A DNA stretch of 64,000 nucleotides from Adiantum capillus-veneris (lineage: Eukaryota > Streptophyta > Polypodiopsida > Polypodiales > Pteridaceae), in the NCBI GenBank assembly GCA_014529385.2, contig CM043966.1, positions 86,152,087 through 86,216,086 of the forward strand, in the 5' to 3' direction. Positions 43,025 through 54,666 of the stretch are shown in pieces; position 1 is the stretch's first letter; the number at the start of each line of letters is the position of its first letter. The notes under the pieces were generated by a model that was not told the DNA's origin, did not search any database, and worked only from the letters and a program-made list of their open reading frames with translations. Made by a program: the position numbers and the translations under genes.

Positions 43025-43766
43025 CCATTTGCCGTAACTTCCAACCGAACATACTTTCCATTGCTATCACCAATCTGACTGTTGTCATCTTTGCAACTGG
43101 ACTAAATGTCTCATCATAATCAAGACCTTTTGTTTGTGCATAACCTTTAGCAACAAGCCTCGCTTTGTATCTTTCCACACTACCATCTGACTTGCACTTG
43201 ACTTTGTATGCCCATTTTGAACCAATTGCTTTCTTTCCACTTGGCAAGCGAACCAAATCCCAAGTGTCATTCTTCACAAGAGCATCCATCTCATCATCCA
43301 TAGCTGACTCCCATTCTGATTTTCCAATTGCCTCTTGAAAACATGTAGGCTCTTTATGTTGCACACGTGAAACCATGTATGAATAATGTGTACGCATGTA
43401 ACCGTTGTATGTCAATCTATCAACTGGATAACGCACCCTCTCTGATCTTCTCAACTATGGTGCACTCTTCTCTTCAACTCTTGCATATGGGGGTACATAT
43501 TTCTCAATATGCTTACTGCCAGGTGTCCTCAAATGTGGTAAACCATGCTCTTCATCGAGGCTTTCATCTCCAGAACTCTCTTCAACCACTTTCTTCTTGC
43601 CTTTCTCGTCTTGCTTCTTATCTCGCAAACGACCACTCCATGGGTTGACACTTCCTATACTCTCCTCTGCCATATGTGGTCCTGAAATAGTTCTTGTTGA
43701 TGGTCCTGGCTTATCAACAACATGACGCACATTCTCTTGCTCTTCATACTCATCTTCTATCATCAC
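42972..43766 (-). pseudogene. Element G integrase-RT linker and RT N-terminal part, motif A deleted
   Basis: One frame with a stop at about 43455. The acidic linker (43455-43766) contains D-E-Y-E-E-Q-E and S-S-G-D-E-S-L-D-E-E-H. RT begins [12 protein letters not shown] (43300), [25 protein letters not shown] and [12 protein letters not shown]. At about 43025 the sequence jumps from W-K-L-R-Q-M-D to the P-E-G motif, so nearly the whole motif A segment (D-V-K-x-A-F-L-x-G) is lost. This RT cannot be active. Confidence 0.85.
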
Positions 43767-45124
43767 TGGCTTTGGTTTATACCATGGTTCATGCTGAAAA
43801 ATCTGACATCTCTACTGACATAAACTTGTCTTGTTGTAAGATCATAGCACTTGTAACCTTTCTTTTCAACTGGGTAGCCCAAGAATATACACTTCACTGC
43901 CTTTGGCTCCATCTTCTTTCTTGCTTCATTTGGCACATGAACATAGCAAACACATCCAAAAACTTTCATGTAGGAAACTGTTGGCTTGATTGCATAAAGT
44001 CTCTCATAAGGTGAAATTTCATGAATGGCAGCTGTTGGTGTTCGATTCATAATGTGTACTGCTGTATGAACTGCTTCAGCCCAATATGTTAATGGCATAT
44101 TCATCTCATTCATCATGGATCTTGAAATCTCTGCTATGACTCTATTCTTTCTCTCAGCAACTCCATTTTGTTGTGGTGCGAATCTGCAAGTAATCTGTCT
44201 TCTTATGCCTTGTTCACGTAAGTAATCATCAAAACTATGTGACATGTACTCTCCCCCTCCATCTGTATGTAGGCATTTAATTTGACAACCATTCTCTTTC
44301 TCAACCATAACTTTGAACTCCAAAAATACCTCAAATGCCTCTAACTTTGCCTTTAGAAAGTAAACCCATGTCATTCTGCTGTAATCATCCGTAAATGTGA
44401 TAAAATATCGACAACCATTTGGTGTAGCATGATCACAAGGTCCCCAAATATCTGAATGAACAATTTCCAAAGGACTTTGGCTAATTCTCCCCCTCTTTGG
44501 AAATGGTAAACGAGATTGCTTTCCAAATTGACAAGCTTCACAAACATTATCAAAATTCAATCTGCCAAACTTTGGTAATCCACGTACAATTTGATTTGAT
44601 TGCATATGCTTTAATCTTCTAAAATTGACATGACCAATCCTCTTATGCCATAAATTTGCCCAATCATCTTGAGTGCCTGATTTGTTTGCATACATACCAC
44701 TGTGTAAACATGGATCTCCAGCTTCCAATGAGAACAAGCGACCTTTCTTTCTTCCACATGCCAATATCTTGCCTGGTCTGCCTTTTTGAAACTCCTCTAT
44801 GAAGCAGCCATAACGATTAAAACGGACTTGCAACCCTTGATCTTTCATTTGTCCAACTGATGCTAAATTCTTTGTGATCGAAGGCACATATAGAACATCT
44901 CCCAATGTGTTGTATGTCTCGTCTTTTTCTAGCAATGGAACTGAACCAACATGTGTAATCCGATGCATAGTATCATCACCTGTAGCGAAAAACTCATCCT
45001 CTTCTAACTTCTCTTTTTTGTCAAACCATTCACCATGATATGTCATATGATTTGTGGCACCACTATCTAAATACCAATCATCTGTATGATGTGGCTCCAC
45101 CATGCTTCCAACAACATGCTCCAT
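43763..45124 (-). pseudogene. Element G protease and integrase
   Basis: 453 open codons. Protease Y-L-D-S-G-A-T-N-H-M near residue 20, gag-pre-integrase L-W-H-K-R-I-G-H-V-N with C-E-A-C-Q-F-G-K, integrase H-S-D-I-W-G-P, H-T-D-G-G-G-E-Y and Q-Q-N-G-V-A-E-R-K-N-R, all catalytic residues present. The end (F-G-C-V-C-Y-V-H-V-P, K-C-I-F-L-G-Y) is normal until R-F-F, where one T is missing from a run of T and the frame shifts into a stop. Same frame as gag upstream. Confidence 0.88.
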
Positions 45125-46165
45125 AGGAAATAAATGTCCACTCGACCTATTGTCATATATATTTTGATCATGAGGATTGTATCCAACAAAGTTTCCTCCA
45201 TGTCTGTCATAACCTCGGCCTCTTCCACCACGATCATGATTTTGATTTAGCTTTGTGTAACATTCTCTTTCAAAGTGACCATAAATGCCACATCTGTGAC
45301 AATATCCATCTCTTTGAGGATGTACAAATCGTCCACCTCCACGTCCACGAGTTCGGGCTCTCCCCCTGCCTCTTTGGCTAAGATCGTTGTAACTTTGACT
45401 TTGTTGGTTTTTCCATTGACCTTTTCCAACATTGTTTCCACGACCATAGTTTCCTCTTCCACCTCTATTGTTTCCACGACCTCTAGAGTAAAAAACTTAA
45501 TCTCTGGAATTGTTATTTGATGTAGAAGGACCTGACTTGCCTAACTTCACCTCTTCTTGCAAACAAAGGTTTACTAACTCTTCAAAATCAGGCATGTGTC
45601 CTCGAACAGATATAGATGTATCCAATGACTTGTATTCCGGTCCCAAACCATTCAATGTCACTGAAACTAAGTCATCATCTGGAACTTCAACATTAATGCT
45701 CGCAAGATCTTCCTATATTTGCTTTATCTCTGTCACATAATCTGATATGGATCTATTTCCTCGCCATACACAATGTAACCTTTGCTTCAAGTGAACTTTT
45801 CGTGGTTCTGTATTGGAGCTGTTCATTCTTGCTAGTATCCCCCATGCTTTCTTTGGAGATTGAGCTTTCTTCACATGTGGTATAAAGAAGTCACTAATGC
45901 ATAGTGAAATCCAATGCATCACTTTCCTTGAATTCTCGATCCACTTCTTGTAAGCTTCTACTCCTGCTTGCCATGTTTTATGTGCTTCAACATTCTCTCT
46001 ATTTGGTTCCAAACCAACCTCGGGACACTCTTGTTCACCTGTAATATAATCCCATAAACCTTTGCCCATGATAAAGTTCTCCATCCTGTAAGACCATATG
46101 CTGTAGTTCTCTCTGGTCAGCTTCTCTCCAACAATCTGTGTGACTTGAGTTGAACTTTCTGCCAT
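45125..46165 (-). pseudogene. Element G gag with zinc knuckle
   Basis: Starts M-A-E-S-S-T-Q at 46165. Copia gag signatures: L-T-R-E-N-Y-S-I-W-S-Y-R-M, L-W-D-Y-I-T-G, A-W-G-I-L. After TAG at 45713 (from a Gln codon) the frame continues with E-D-L-A-S, Arg/Gly-rich repeats (R-G-R-G-N-N-R-G-G-R-G) and C-H-R-C-G-I-Y-G-H-F-E-R-E-C (CX2CX4HX4C) near 45290. A second stop (TAA) at 45497-45499. Both stops look like C-to-T changes of Gln codons. The other open frame at 45247-45477 is a shadow. Confidence 0.85.
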
Positions 46166-47053
46166 CTTCACTCTCTCAATTTCTTCCAAAGGATTTTGAC
46201 AAAATTTCGGCAGAGTTTTGTATTTGGACAATATCTCAAGTGAAAATCTTAACCAAAGTGCTCATAAACACTGACAGAAAATCTCTCACTGCCAAGGGAA
46301 AATCCACTGACTCACTTTGCCACAGACTGCTGACTCAGTACTATGCATAAATACTCTAAAACAATGTCCACATGGACCTGTATGCAAATGCAATCCATAC
46401 GCTGTCCTGTACCACATATCCATACATCCACCTTCTTCCCATAGTCGTAAATGACATATGAGGTCTTTCGCGGGGCTAGTCGGGGGTTCGCTCCAGTACC
46501 TAATCCACCTTGCCAAGGTACCAAAGCTCCCAAGGCAAGGCTTCAAAAAACCTCACTCGACCCTCACAAAGGCTGCAGTTTTCCAAAATACATTGACCGC
46601 ATATCCATACATAACCACAAAGTACTCAATCTAACAATATAACCGCCTCAACTTCTTCCCACAACCTTTCTTACATAGGCGGCTGTCCATAACGGACCCA
46701 CAACAACCAAATATAATCTTCGATAACACAATATCATGATGCAAAAGCTCTATGTCGCTCTCCAAAACCTGTGTAAATGCTGAATTCTTCACCTGTAACC
46801 TATAAATCTCCTGCCAAGTGCAAAACTGGACATCTCCTATGCTTGTGTGAGCTGGCTATTTGCTGCAGAAAATTACAGATTTTGGCAAATATGAGTATGC
46901 CAATGCGTCCGGAACGCCCAAAAACATAAAGATAGACTCCTGGATCACTGTATTCCGAGTTCGGGTGAGGGAGTTATGACCAAAAAACCTCTCTTTTTTG
47001 CTGTTTTCTAGAGTTGCGAAAACCTGTGTATTGACTGTAGCTCCTTAAACTGA

Positions 47054-47065
47054 GCTCTAATACCA
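47054..47065 (-). other. tRNA-Met primer binding site of element G
   Basis: Minus strand TGGTATTAGAGC, one mismatch from the initiator tRNA-Met complement, three bases from the LTR. Confidence 0.88.
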
Positions 47066-47068
47066 CTT

Positions 47069-47297
47069 TGTAGAGTGCGCAGGTGATGGAGAAGGTAGGA
47101 AAGAAGATTACACACACACACCAACACACATCGAGATACACACACACAATCGTTACCCTGCAGCAGCCATTCAACGAGCTGCTCTTCTCTTCTTCTCTTT
47201 TGAACTATTATCCAAAGTATATTTACAACATAGTATAGTCAATGTCCAGCCGCCCATAGCACAATGGACATATTCTTTAACATCATATTCTTTAACA
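47069..47297 (-). repeat. 5' LTR of element G (229 bp)
   Basis: Same as 41630-41852 except about three substitutions, a 2-bp CA deletion and an 8-bp insertion in the TCTTC run (47182 region). Followed by TSD cctcc. Confidence 0.93.
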
Positions 47298-47302
47298 CCT
47301 CC

Positions 47303-47633
47303 AAGAACTATGAGCCGACCTTCGTTGTGTAGACAGCCACAATCAGCACTCTGGAAGTGCAGATATCCTCAGCACTTGCAGTCGTAGGCCGAAACCCCAA
47401 ATTTACAGAGTCGGATCTACACCCGCTGAGACCACGTAGTCGAAAATGGCCTGCGTAGAACTTTGTCGAAGCCGAACGGTGGCCGAGATGACCTCAGAAT
47501 GAAATTCTGAGAACACTTAGCCCTTTGGGCTAACCCACAGGGTTTGGGACCATGTCTTCGCGTGTCGAATTTCACTCCAATCTGAGCACGTGACTCTGGC
47601 TACCTGCAAATGCTTCCCCAAGCCTCGATCTGA
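47303..47633 (-). other. Leader of element F, distal part
   Basis: Non-coding sequence between G and F's PBS. Continuous with 40877-41624 before insertion of G. No ORF. Confidence 0.65.
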
Positions 47634-47645
47634 GCTCTGATACTA
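47634..47645 (-). other. tRNA-Met primer binding site of element F
   Basis: Minus strand TAGTATCAGAGC, one mismatch from the initiator tRNA-Met complement, two bases inside the LTR. Confidence 0.82.
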
Positions 47646-47647
47646 GT

Positions 47648-47839
47648 TGAAGGAGTACAAGCGGAAGTGCAACGTGAGAGAGAGTGCGAGAAGAAGAGCA
47701 CGACGATATGGTGAACTCGCTCTACTATAATGTGTAGAGCATAGTGAGTTCTTATTAGGTTTTAATAAAAGAATATGTGTACATACCTAGCGGCCCGCCC
47801 ACTTACCTGGGCGACCACATTGGGCTTTATACCCCAACA
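47648..47839 (-). repeat. 5' LTR of element F
   Basis: 192 bp matching 27689-27880; followed by the target duplication acatc (47840-47844). Confidence 0.92.
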
Positions 47840-48329
47840 ACATCAACTTTCATACCTGCTGAAACTCTCTTGTCTACACCTGTAGTAGACACCCGTAGGC
47901 GAGCATTGCAAACCTCATAGCTTGGACCAACTTTGGTTGTACCAATGGCTTGGCTTGCAACCTGCATCATCCAGCATCTTATGACCAATGATTGTGATTG
48001 TGCCAAGTGGCCTCATTCTCTATCTTTATTTCAAAAAAAACCATTCCCCTAGGTAAGACTAGGGTTTTGTGATATTCAATGGCTATACGGTTGCAAGCTT
48101 ATTCAAGTTCCTACCTTAGCTTTTCGTTAATGCCAATTTCACTACTCTTGGAAAATGAATTTTTTTCGACCATAGTTGCATGGCAAGGACTCACCTTTAA
48201 CACACATAGGCACTAAGGAAGATAAGTTTTATGTCATAGGATCAATTCCTCTAGACTCAAAGATCTACCCAAAGGCTCAAATTCAACACCTACTACTAAA
48301 GTGGAATTGGGGGGGGGGGGGGGGGGGGG

Positions 48330-48368
<39 letters not shown>

Positions 48369-49189
48369 GAGTCCCTACCATCTAATTTCTATAACTCATC
48401 TCCAAATAAATTGATGAATGACATGTGCTCTTTGAGAGCGTCTCTTCCGACTCCCTTGAGAGCATCCATAAGTATGAGTGAGGATGGTCATAGGATATGT
48501 TTAGATCTTGCTATAAAAAAAAAGTTTTGATCCATTCATTCTTTATTCCATCCTTTCTATTTCCCCTCTACTCATAGAGGACAAAAGAAATATAATAAAA
48601 CAAGGTTAATTCACCTTAAACATAGGTCAAATATGTCTATACCTAGACCAAGCACTTAGTGGTTTGTGATGTTTTCCTCGAGTGTTGATGTGTACACACT
48701 ACAAGAAGATTTTATACTATATGGTTGAAAGTATGGGCTATTACAAAAATCTAAGTATTATTTTGGATCTAACCTTGTTTTCCAGGAGAAAAATACAGAA
48801 GTCAAGATGATTATATCAATATAGTGATAAACCCTCAAAACCTCATGAGCAGTGACCTAATTATGTCCAACAACAAGCGGTAAATTCATCAAAAAGCACT
48901 ATTATCATGTGGAATGACTCTACCACATAGGTTTATGGACTTGCTTTGTAGTATAAGTATGGAGAATTTCATATAAGCCAAAGATAAACATTCTTCCACG
49001 TGGATCTCTTTCACAATGTTTTTTTTTTTTGAAACCTATTTTGGTAAAGGCCATTCCTCAACCTCTGTACGCTCGCATCACAAAATGCGAGTGGACTGAG
49101 GGATTGCAAATCCTCTCAATGCTCTCATCACAAAATTTGAATGAAATAAGGAATGTGAGAAATCATTTCAACAATTGAATCTAAAATTG
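47840..49189. other. Right flank of the nested insertion, no gene recognised
   Basis: Mostly unique non-coding sequence. A short inverted repeat TGTCTAC/GTAGACA type occurs near 47872-47890. Contains the simple repeat below. Confidence 0.4.
48309..48365. repeat. G24 run followed by a (GA)n microsatellite
   Basis: 24 G (48309-48332), then about 16 AG units to 48365. Assemblies are often wrong in such runs. Confidence 0.95.
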
Positions 49190-51420
49190 ATTTTTGTTAT
49201 AATTATGAAAGATCTTGATTGGAACAAGATCTTTCATGTCCTTGTGATACATCGGCATATGCAATCGGATGCATCTTAGCACAACCTAGAGAGAACAATA
49301 TGGATTTTCTCATCTATTACTCCTATAGAAAACTCAATAGTGCAAAGAAAAATTACACGACCATAGAAAGAGAAGGATTAGGAATGGTGTATGTGGTCAA
49401 AAAGTTTAGACATTACATCTCACAAACAAATTTGTATTTTTTTGTGGATCACCAAGCACTATTGTACTTAGTGAACAAACATGCAATACTAGTTGAATAG
49501 TTTGATGGTTTATTATATCGCTTGAGTTTGGTCTCATCATAGCAGTCAAGAAGGGGACTACTATTGTACTTAGTGAACAAACATGCAATACTAGTTGAAT
49601 AGTTTGATGGTTTATTATATCGCTTGAGTTTGATTTCATCATAGTAGTCAAGAAGGGGACTACATACATGAGGGAAAACCATTTGTCTCGATTGATTCAT
49701 GGAGAAGAACCTCTTGGATTTGATGACTATTTTGCCAGATTTGTATCTTTTCAATGTACAAGTGGTACTGAGGTGGAGAAAACATGTGATACCACTACTC
49801 ACCATTGGTTCTCTGTAAATTGAAAAGAAGTCAGCAGTCATTCAGAAAAAATTCTCGCTTGTGCTAATAACAGGACGAATATACAATCATGGAAGTGATG
49901 CAATAATTAGGCTATGTATAGAGCCATTGAAGAAATATGTGTCCTTGAAGCAAGCTCATGTACAAATGATGGGGATTCACAAAGAAAAAAAAATAAATTG
50001 CAAATATTAGTGAGACTTGGGGTGTATTCGCCTCATAGGCAGCAAAGTGCTAATGACTTTATTAGTTCATGTGACGCTTATGCAATTCAGGCACCGATCA
50101 AACATGCTACACTATTCAAAATAGTAGTAACACCCAAGTGGGAAAAATACATCATGGATTACCTTAAAAGAGGAGTCTTGCTAGGAAACATGAGCCAATC
50201 TAGACAACATTCCATCTAGAGATAAGCAAAAAACTATGTAATGATTGAAAATACCCCTTATCAAAGAAGAAATGATAACAAATTTCAAATATGTGCCACA
50301 AAAAGTGAGTACCTACCTATTCTTGAGCAAGCACATGTCGGACCAGTAGGGATCTCTTTTTTGCAGACAAAACTCCAAAATAAATACTTCTTGTAGGAAT
50401 CTACCGGTGGAAAAATCTCTATATGGATGAAAAGAAATATGTAAAGCAATGTGATGATTGCCAACACACCAAAGCACCTATGTGACATGATGAAAATCTA
50501 TTAAGATCGATCATGGGTGCCAGGGCTTTTGTTAAGTGGGGGATAGACTTTGTTGGTCCTATCTCACCACTAGCCTATCAGACACATGCTCAACACATCA
50601 TAGTGGCCACATATTTTTGACCAAATGGGTAGAATCCAAAGCCACATAGAAAAATGATGCACGGATGATAGTGGAGTTCTTATATGAGAACATCACTAGA
50701 TATCAGCTTTCAATTGAGATAGTGAGTGATCGAGGGACTCACTTCATAAAATGATATGGTTGACTATCTTTTGCGAGAATATATGGTTCTTCATTGGAAA
50801 TCAACACCATATCACCCTCAAGCAAACTGACAAGCAAAGAGCACACAAAAAATCCTATGTACAATGCTCAAAAAATTGAAGATGAATCAAGAGCTGATTG
50901 GGACCAAAAGTTACATTCAGATCTTTGGGTGTATAGGGTAGCATACAAAAAAAAAACTAGAAACAACACCTTTGAATTTGGTGTTTGGGATCAATACCAT
51001 ATTTCCCTTACAATTCTTGGTTCCCAGACTACAAGTAGCAAAAGACTTAGGTTGGACTGGACATGAGTTATCAGCCAGAGTTTCACAGCTAACCAAGCTA
51101 GATGAAATATGACTCAAGGCTGTTGTGGCAATATATGTGCAAAAATAGAAAATGAAAGAGTTTCATGACTAGCACGTCCTAAACAACAAGTTTCAAAAGG
51201 GGGACTATGTATTGGTTTATAACTTAAAGAAACACTCCAAGAAATTTAAAAAGGTAAGAAATGGCCCATTTGTGATCAATGAAATATCACCAAGTGGTGC
51301 TATAAAACTTGTGAAATTAGAGGGAGAGGAGATAAATTAAAGAAGTATCATTTACCTCTTACTACTGACATGTTGGACAATATTCTCTAAGCAAAACAAT
51401 GGAAGCAGGAAGCTCAATCC
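49190..51420 (+). pseudogene. Plus-strand Tat-like RNase H and integrase (element H, pol end)
   Basis: Decayed but alignable with element B. RNase H (49219-49500): C-D-T-S-A-Y-A-I-G-C-I-L-A-Q-P with the first Asp, I-E-R-E-G-L-G-M-V-Y-V-V-K-K-F-R-H-Y, F-F-V-D-H-Q-A-L-L-Y-L-V-N-K. H2C2 remnant at 50330-50470 (H-V-G-P; C-D-D-C-Q-H-T-K). Integrase from 50520: K-W-G-I-D-F-V-G-P-I-S (first Asp kept), S-D-R-G-T-H-F near 50730, then A-Y-K-K-K-T-R-N-N-T-F and the C-terminal segment K-L-D-E near 51100. Many stops and frame changes. RT is absent to the left. Confidence 0.75.
49459..49662 (+). repeat. 102-bp direct duplication inside the RNase H remnant
   Basis: 49459-49560 and 49561-49662 are near identical (about four differences, such as gtctcatcatagcag against atttcatcatagtag). 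102 is a multiple of 3, so the reading frame is kept. Confidence 0.9.
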
Positions 51421-51564
51421 ATCAAAGACCATGCAAAGGATGAAAAAAAGTTGAGAATTTTGAAACAAAAAGAATGATTGAATGTAGCTCTATTTCGACG
51501 ACTAGAAACACCATCTCCTTCTATTAGAGAAATTTAGATCAAGCAAGATTGGCTTGGAGGCATG

Positions 51565-51975
51565 GATGCACAAATCAATGTCCAACTTGTAGGTGAATCA
51601 ACTAAAAGAGAACTTGTGTATATTGGTGCAAGAGTCAATGCCATGATATATTTAACATACTTAAATCTATTGAAATAGTGATGCCAAACAAATAGAATCA
51701 AGCTCAAAGCAACAAACAAGGGGATAATGATTGGCTTAGGACAAGCTAACATCTTAACGAACATTTATGGAAACCAATGTTCGCATCAACTTCATGTAAT
51801 GGCAAATATAGATCTTAATGAAGTAATCATCTTGGGAGTTTTATGGATGCGCATGTACAAAGAAGTTTTTGATTGGCAGGACAATACGGAGAAGTACAAA
51901 CTTATGGGCACTGCACCTCCCTTGGCACCAATTGATCATATTTGGAATGTACAATTCAACCAACAAAAAACATAG
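51565..51975 (+). pseudogene. Protease-like domain downstream of the integrase
   Basis: Plus strand reads I-N-V-Q-L-V-G-E-S-T-K-R-E-L-V-Y-I-G-A-R-V-N-A-M, then after stops G-L-G-Q-A-N-I-L, H-V-M-A-N-I-D-L-N-E-V-I-I-L-G-V-L-W-M-R-M, D-W-Q-D-N. The order follows the clan AA protease of elements A-C (T-K-A-I-L-D-S-G; I-V-D-F; I-I-L-G-R-x-F-M-R-Q; D-W-G-N). The catalytic D-S/T-G is Y-I-G-A, so it is inactive. Position after integrase is abnormal: PR precedes RT in gypsy elements. It may be a fragment from a second copy joined here, or a rearranged element. Confidence 0.6.
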
Positions 51976-54666
51976 CTTACAAAAAAGCGTAAACAATAAA
52001 AACATCCAAAGGATGCAAGTCAAACAAGTTTGGGTAAAGAAATCTATAATGGAAACCAAGACAAAGAAAATATGGTTACCCAAAGTAATTCTTTCAAATC
52101 AAATATCCAACTCAGTATAGCAAAGCTTCCAAAGAGAAAGGACCAGTCAAACCAATTATACTTGGCATAAGAAATCCACACAGTGGACTACTTTTTCATC
52201 AAACCCACACGGATATAAATGGATTCTAAAATTCAAATCGGCGAAGACAACAACTAAATTTCACCAACCTGACAATGGACATTGGAGACCCAAACAACCA
52301 AAATGAAAACCACCTTCAAAGTCTCCACAACATGTCTACATGTGGGTACCCAAACTTAAGCCAAGCCAATCAACAATCCAATAGTACTTAGTAAACCAAC
52401 CATCAAGGAATGGGCATACCATATTTGAAAACTTTCGTTCAAAAAATGTAGCTTAGATGGAACCTCGCTCTGACACCCACCACTGAACACTCTGTTTAGT
52501 GCCCGCATATCGCATAACATAGTGTTACCCATTGAATATCTTCCATTTGCATAATAGGACTGCATTCCACGGCCTTGCATAAACACGTTGTTTGAGACCA
52601 TGCACAATTGCAAAAACCTTCGTCTGGGAAGACTGATCATAATGGGAAGGGGGAGTAACACAGCTAGAGTAGCTTATTGCAAGATGATCTAGGGCTACGA
52701 GATGATGAAAGATCATGTATATATTGTATAAAGTATGTTTTACTGCTTATATTTTTGTTTTTTTGTTTCTCTTTAGTAGAATTTGACACTTATCACCATA
52801 ATAATGATCCATAATGACCAATTTCAATGGACAAGATACCTAGAGTGAGAGTATGTACATATGAGTGTAAGGAATAATTTTGGTAAAATTTTTGGCCAAG
52901 CAATAATAGTTTCCAATAATCATCTTTCTTATTTAACCTGTTAAGGATAAAAAATTAGTAAATAGAGTCAAAAAGTCAAAATAAAGTTCTAAAAGAAAAC
53001 ACCAAATCTACAAAGCAAGAGCTTCGAGCATGTCAAGTTTGGAAGGATTTGGCACATGTGAAAATTTGGGCCAACTTACAACAGACCAGAACTGCATAAT
53101 CAAGATCAACTAATGACCGGGCATCCAAATGATGAGCCATCTGAACCATGAGAAATATACCATGGGAAATGTGATCAAATGAGGTAGTGCACATTTGTGA
53201 AGAAGAATTGGCAAAGATAACAACCAATGTGTTCACTGGCAAATTTCAAGCGGCTGATGGGACCAAGATGAAGACAACAATATTTCAAAAAGAGCTATGG
53301 ACATTGCACCAATAGAGGGAAGTAATAGAAGGGTCAAGGTGTTTGTAGCTAGACACATTTTTCAAATTCCTCCTTTGGGAATATACTTCCAAAGAGCACA
53401 CAAGCTGATAAGCCCAATTTAGTATAACAGAAAAGAAACACTATTTGACAAAGATGGAGCGATGATCAAAGTCCAAATTACACATGACCTAATTAGTGAA
53501 GCTCTACACATAGTGGTAGGGAACCATAATGTTCTTCACAATACCAAAGAAATATACAATGACAAGGCCTTTCTAAAGCAGCAAGGGCACAAGTTTACTT
53601 ACAAGAACGTGATCTACACAGAGATAAAGCTTCCCTTGAGACTTCTCTTGTAGCATTTGAGGGTTCAAAAGCCACCACGATACACATAGCCCAATTTGCA
53701 CATAAAAGTGGTGATAGCTATGGGGCTACCAGAGTAAAGGGTGATCAGGTGTGATCTTCGAAACTACATCCTAGAGAACCTTGTCAAAGCCAATGTGAAA
53801 GGCAACGACAAAAACGAAACGTACATAAACGCGAGCCCATACAATTTCCTATCAAGAATTAGGCATGATAGATCCAACTACCACCAGTAGAATCACAACT
53901 AGATCTACTCACAATGCAAAGAACTCCATCAAAGCAGTGGGAGGATCTTCTTACACTCCAACCAAAAGACAAACACGGGAACAAAGCTCAAATGCCGAAT
54001 TGATAGATTGCAAAGCAATAGAATAAGATATTGAGCTTAACGGAGAATTAAATCCAAAAAACATAGACTAACCCTCTGAATTCCAATCAACCATTGAAGA
54101 AGAAGAGGAAGAGAATATGACCATCCCCCTGGCCGAAAATAGAAGCAAGATAGATGAAAAAATTCCTAAGACACAAACACAAAGATCAATGGAAGAAGCA
54201 TAGAGATTGCGAGAGGAGAGACTTAAGAAAATGGAAAAAGAGAAAAACAAAGTCAAAGAAGTGGGCTCACATGCTGATGACGAAGATGAATTGGAGTAGG
54301 ACAAAAAGTTAGAGAAAAGAAAAGTTGTATAGACAAAGAAGCTAAAGAGGTTCCAAGAAATAGGTAGAGGAAGTAGATCTTGTCGGCACTTCTAGACAAC
54401 ACACCCACACAGTGCTAAAAGAGAAATCCAAGCAGAGAAACTAGGATGATTCTAAATGGAAAAAAGTGGATAATTTAGAGTCTCCCAAAAGACTCTCCAA
54501 AGGGGGATGAAACCACTCAAGATGAACCACCAAAGAAGGAGACAACTATTGGTAACCAACCAAACAATTCTATAGAGACTCAACAATTTTTACCAAAGTT
54601 GACTACACCACCTCCTGCAGATGGGGATAAAAAATAAACAAGAAAGAAATTTGAAGATCAAGAGCC
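51976..54666 (+). other. Decayed region with coding traces, no family recognised
   Basis: Plus-strand fragments: a run of W-x-P-K or similar basic boxes at 52060-52360; a short open stretch at 53462-53653 (I-T-H-D-L-I-S-E-A-L-H; K-F-T-Y-K-N-V-I-Y-T); an acidic/basic helix-forming stretch from about 54090-54300 (glutamate run, then R-L-K-K-M-E-K-E-K-N-K). Segment 52440-52720 differs in style and may be an unrelated insert. Stops in every frame. Confidence 0.35.

Larger units (their letters stand above)
41630..47297 (-). mobile_element. Element G: Ty1/copia retrotransposon nested in the leader of F
   Basis: 5668 bp, minus strand. LTRs 41630-41852 and 47069-47297, TSD cctcc (41625-41629 and 47298-47302), PBS 47054-47065, PPT 41853-41867. 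LTRs differ at about three sites in 220 plus two small indels, so this is the youngest insertion of the nest. Gag, protease, integrase, RT and RNase H are all traceable. Lesions: two stops in gag, one frameshift between integrase and RT, one stop and a deletion in RT. Confidence 0.94.
27689..47839 (-). mobile_element. Element F: Ty1/copia retrotransposon, host of two nested insertions
   Basis: Two 192-bp LTRs (27689-27880 and 47648-47839) flanked by the same 5-bp target duplication, acatc (27684-27688 and 47840-47844). A PBS (47634-47645) and PPT (27881-27892) lie at the correct ends for minus-strand orientation. Element E interrupts its gag and element G its leader; removing both leaves about 5.56 kb, normal for copia. 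The LTRs differ at about 9 of 192 sites, all transitions, so it is older than the insertions it carries. Tnt1-like residues ([15 protein letters not shown]) hint at the Tork lineage; unproven. Confidence 0.93.

Noticed and set aside
45247-45477. Acidic Glu/Val-rich ORF in gag of G
   Set aside because: Frame shadow of the Arg/Gly-rich nucleocapsid, whose frame includes the knuckle.
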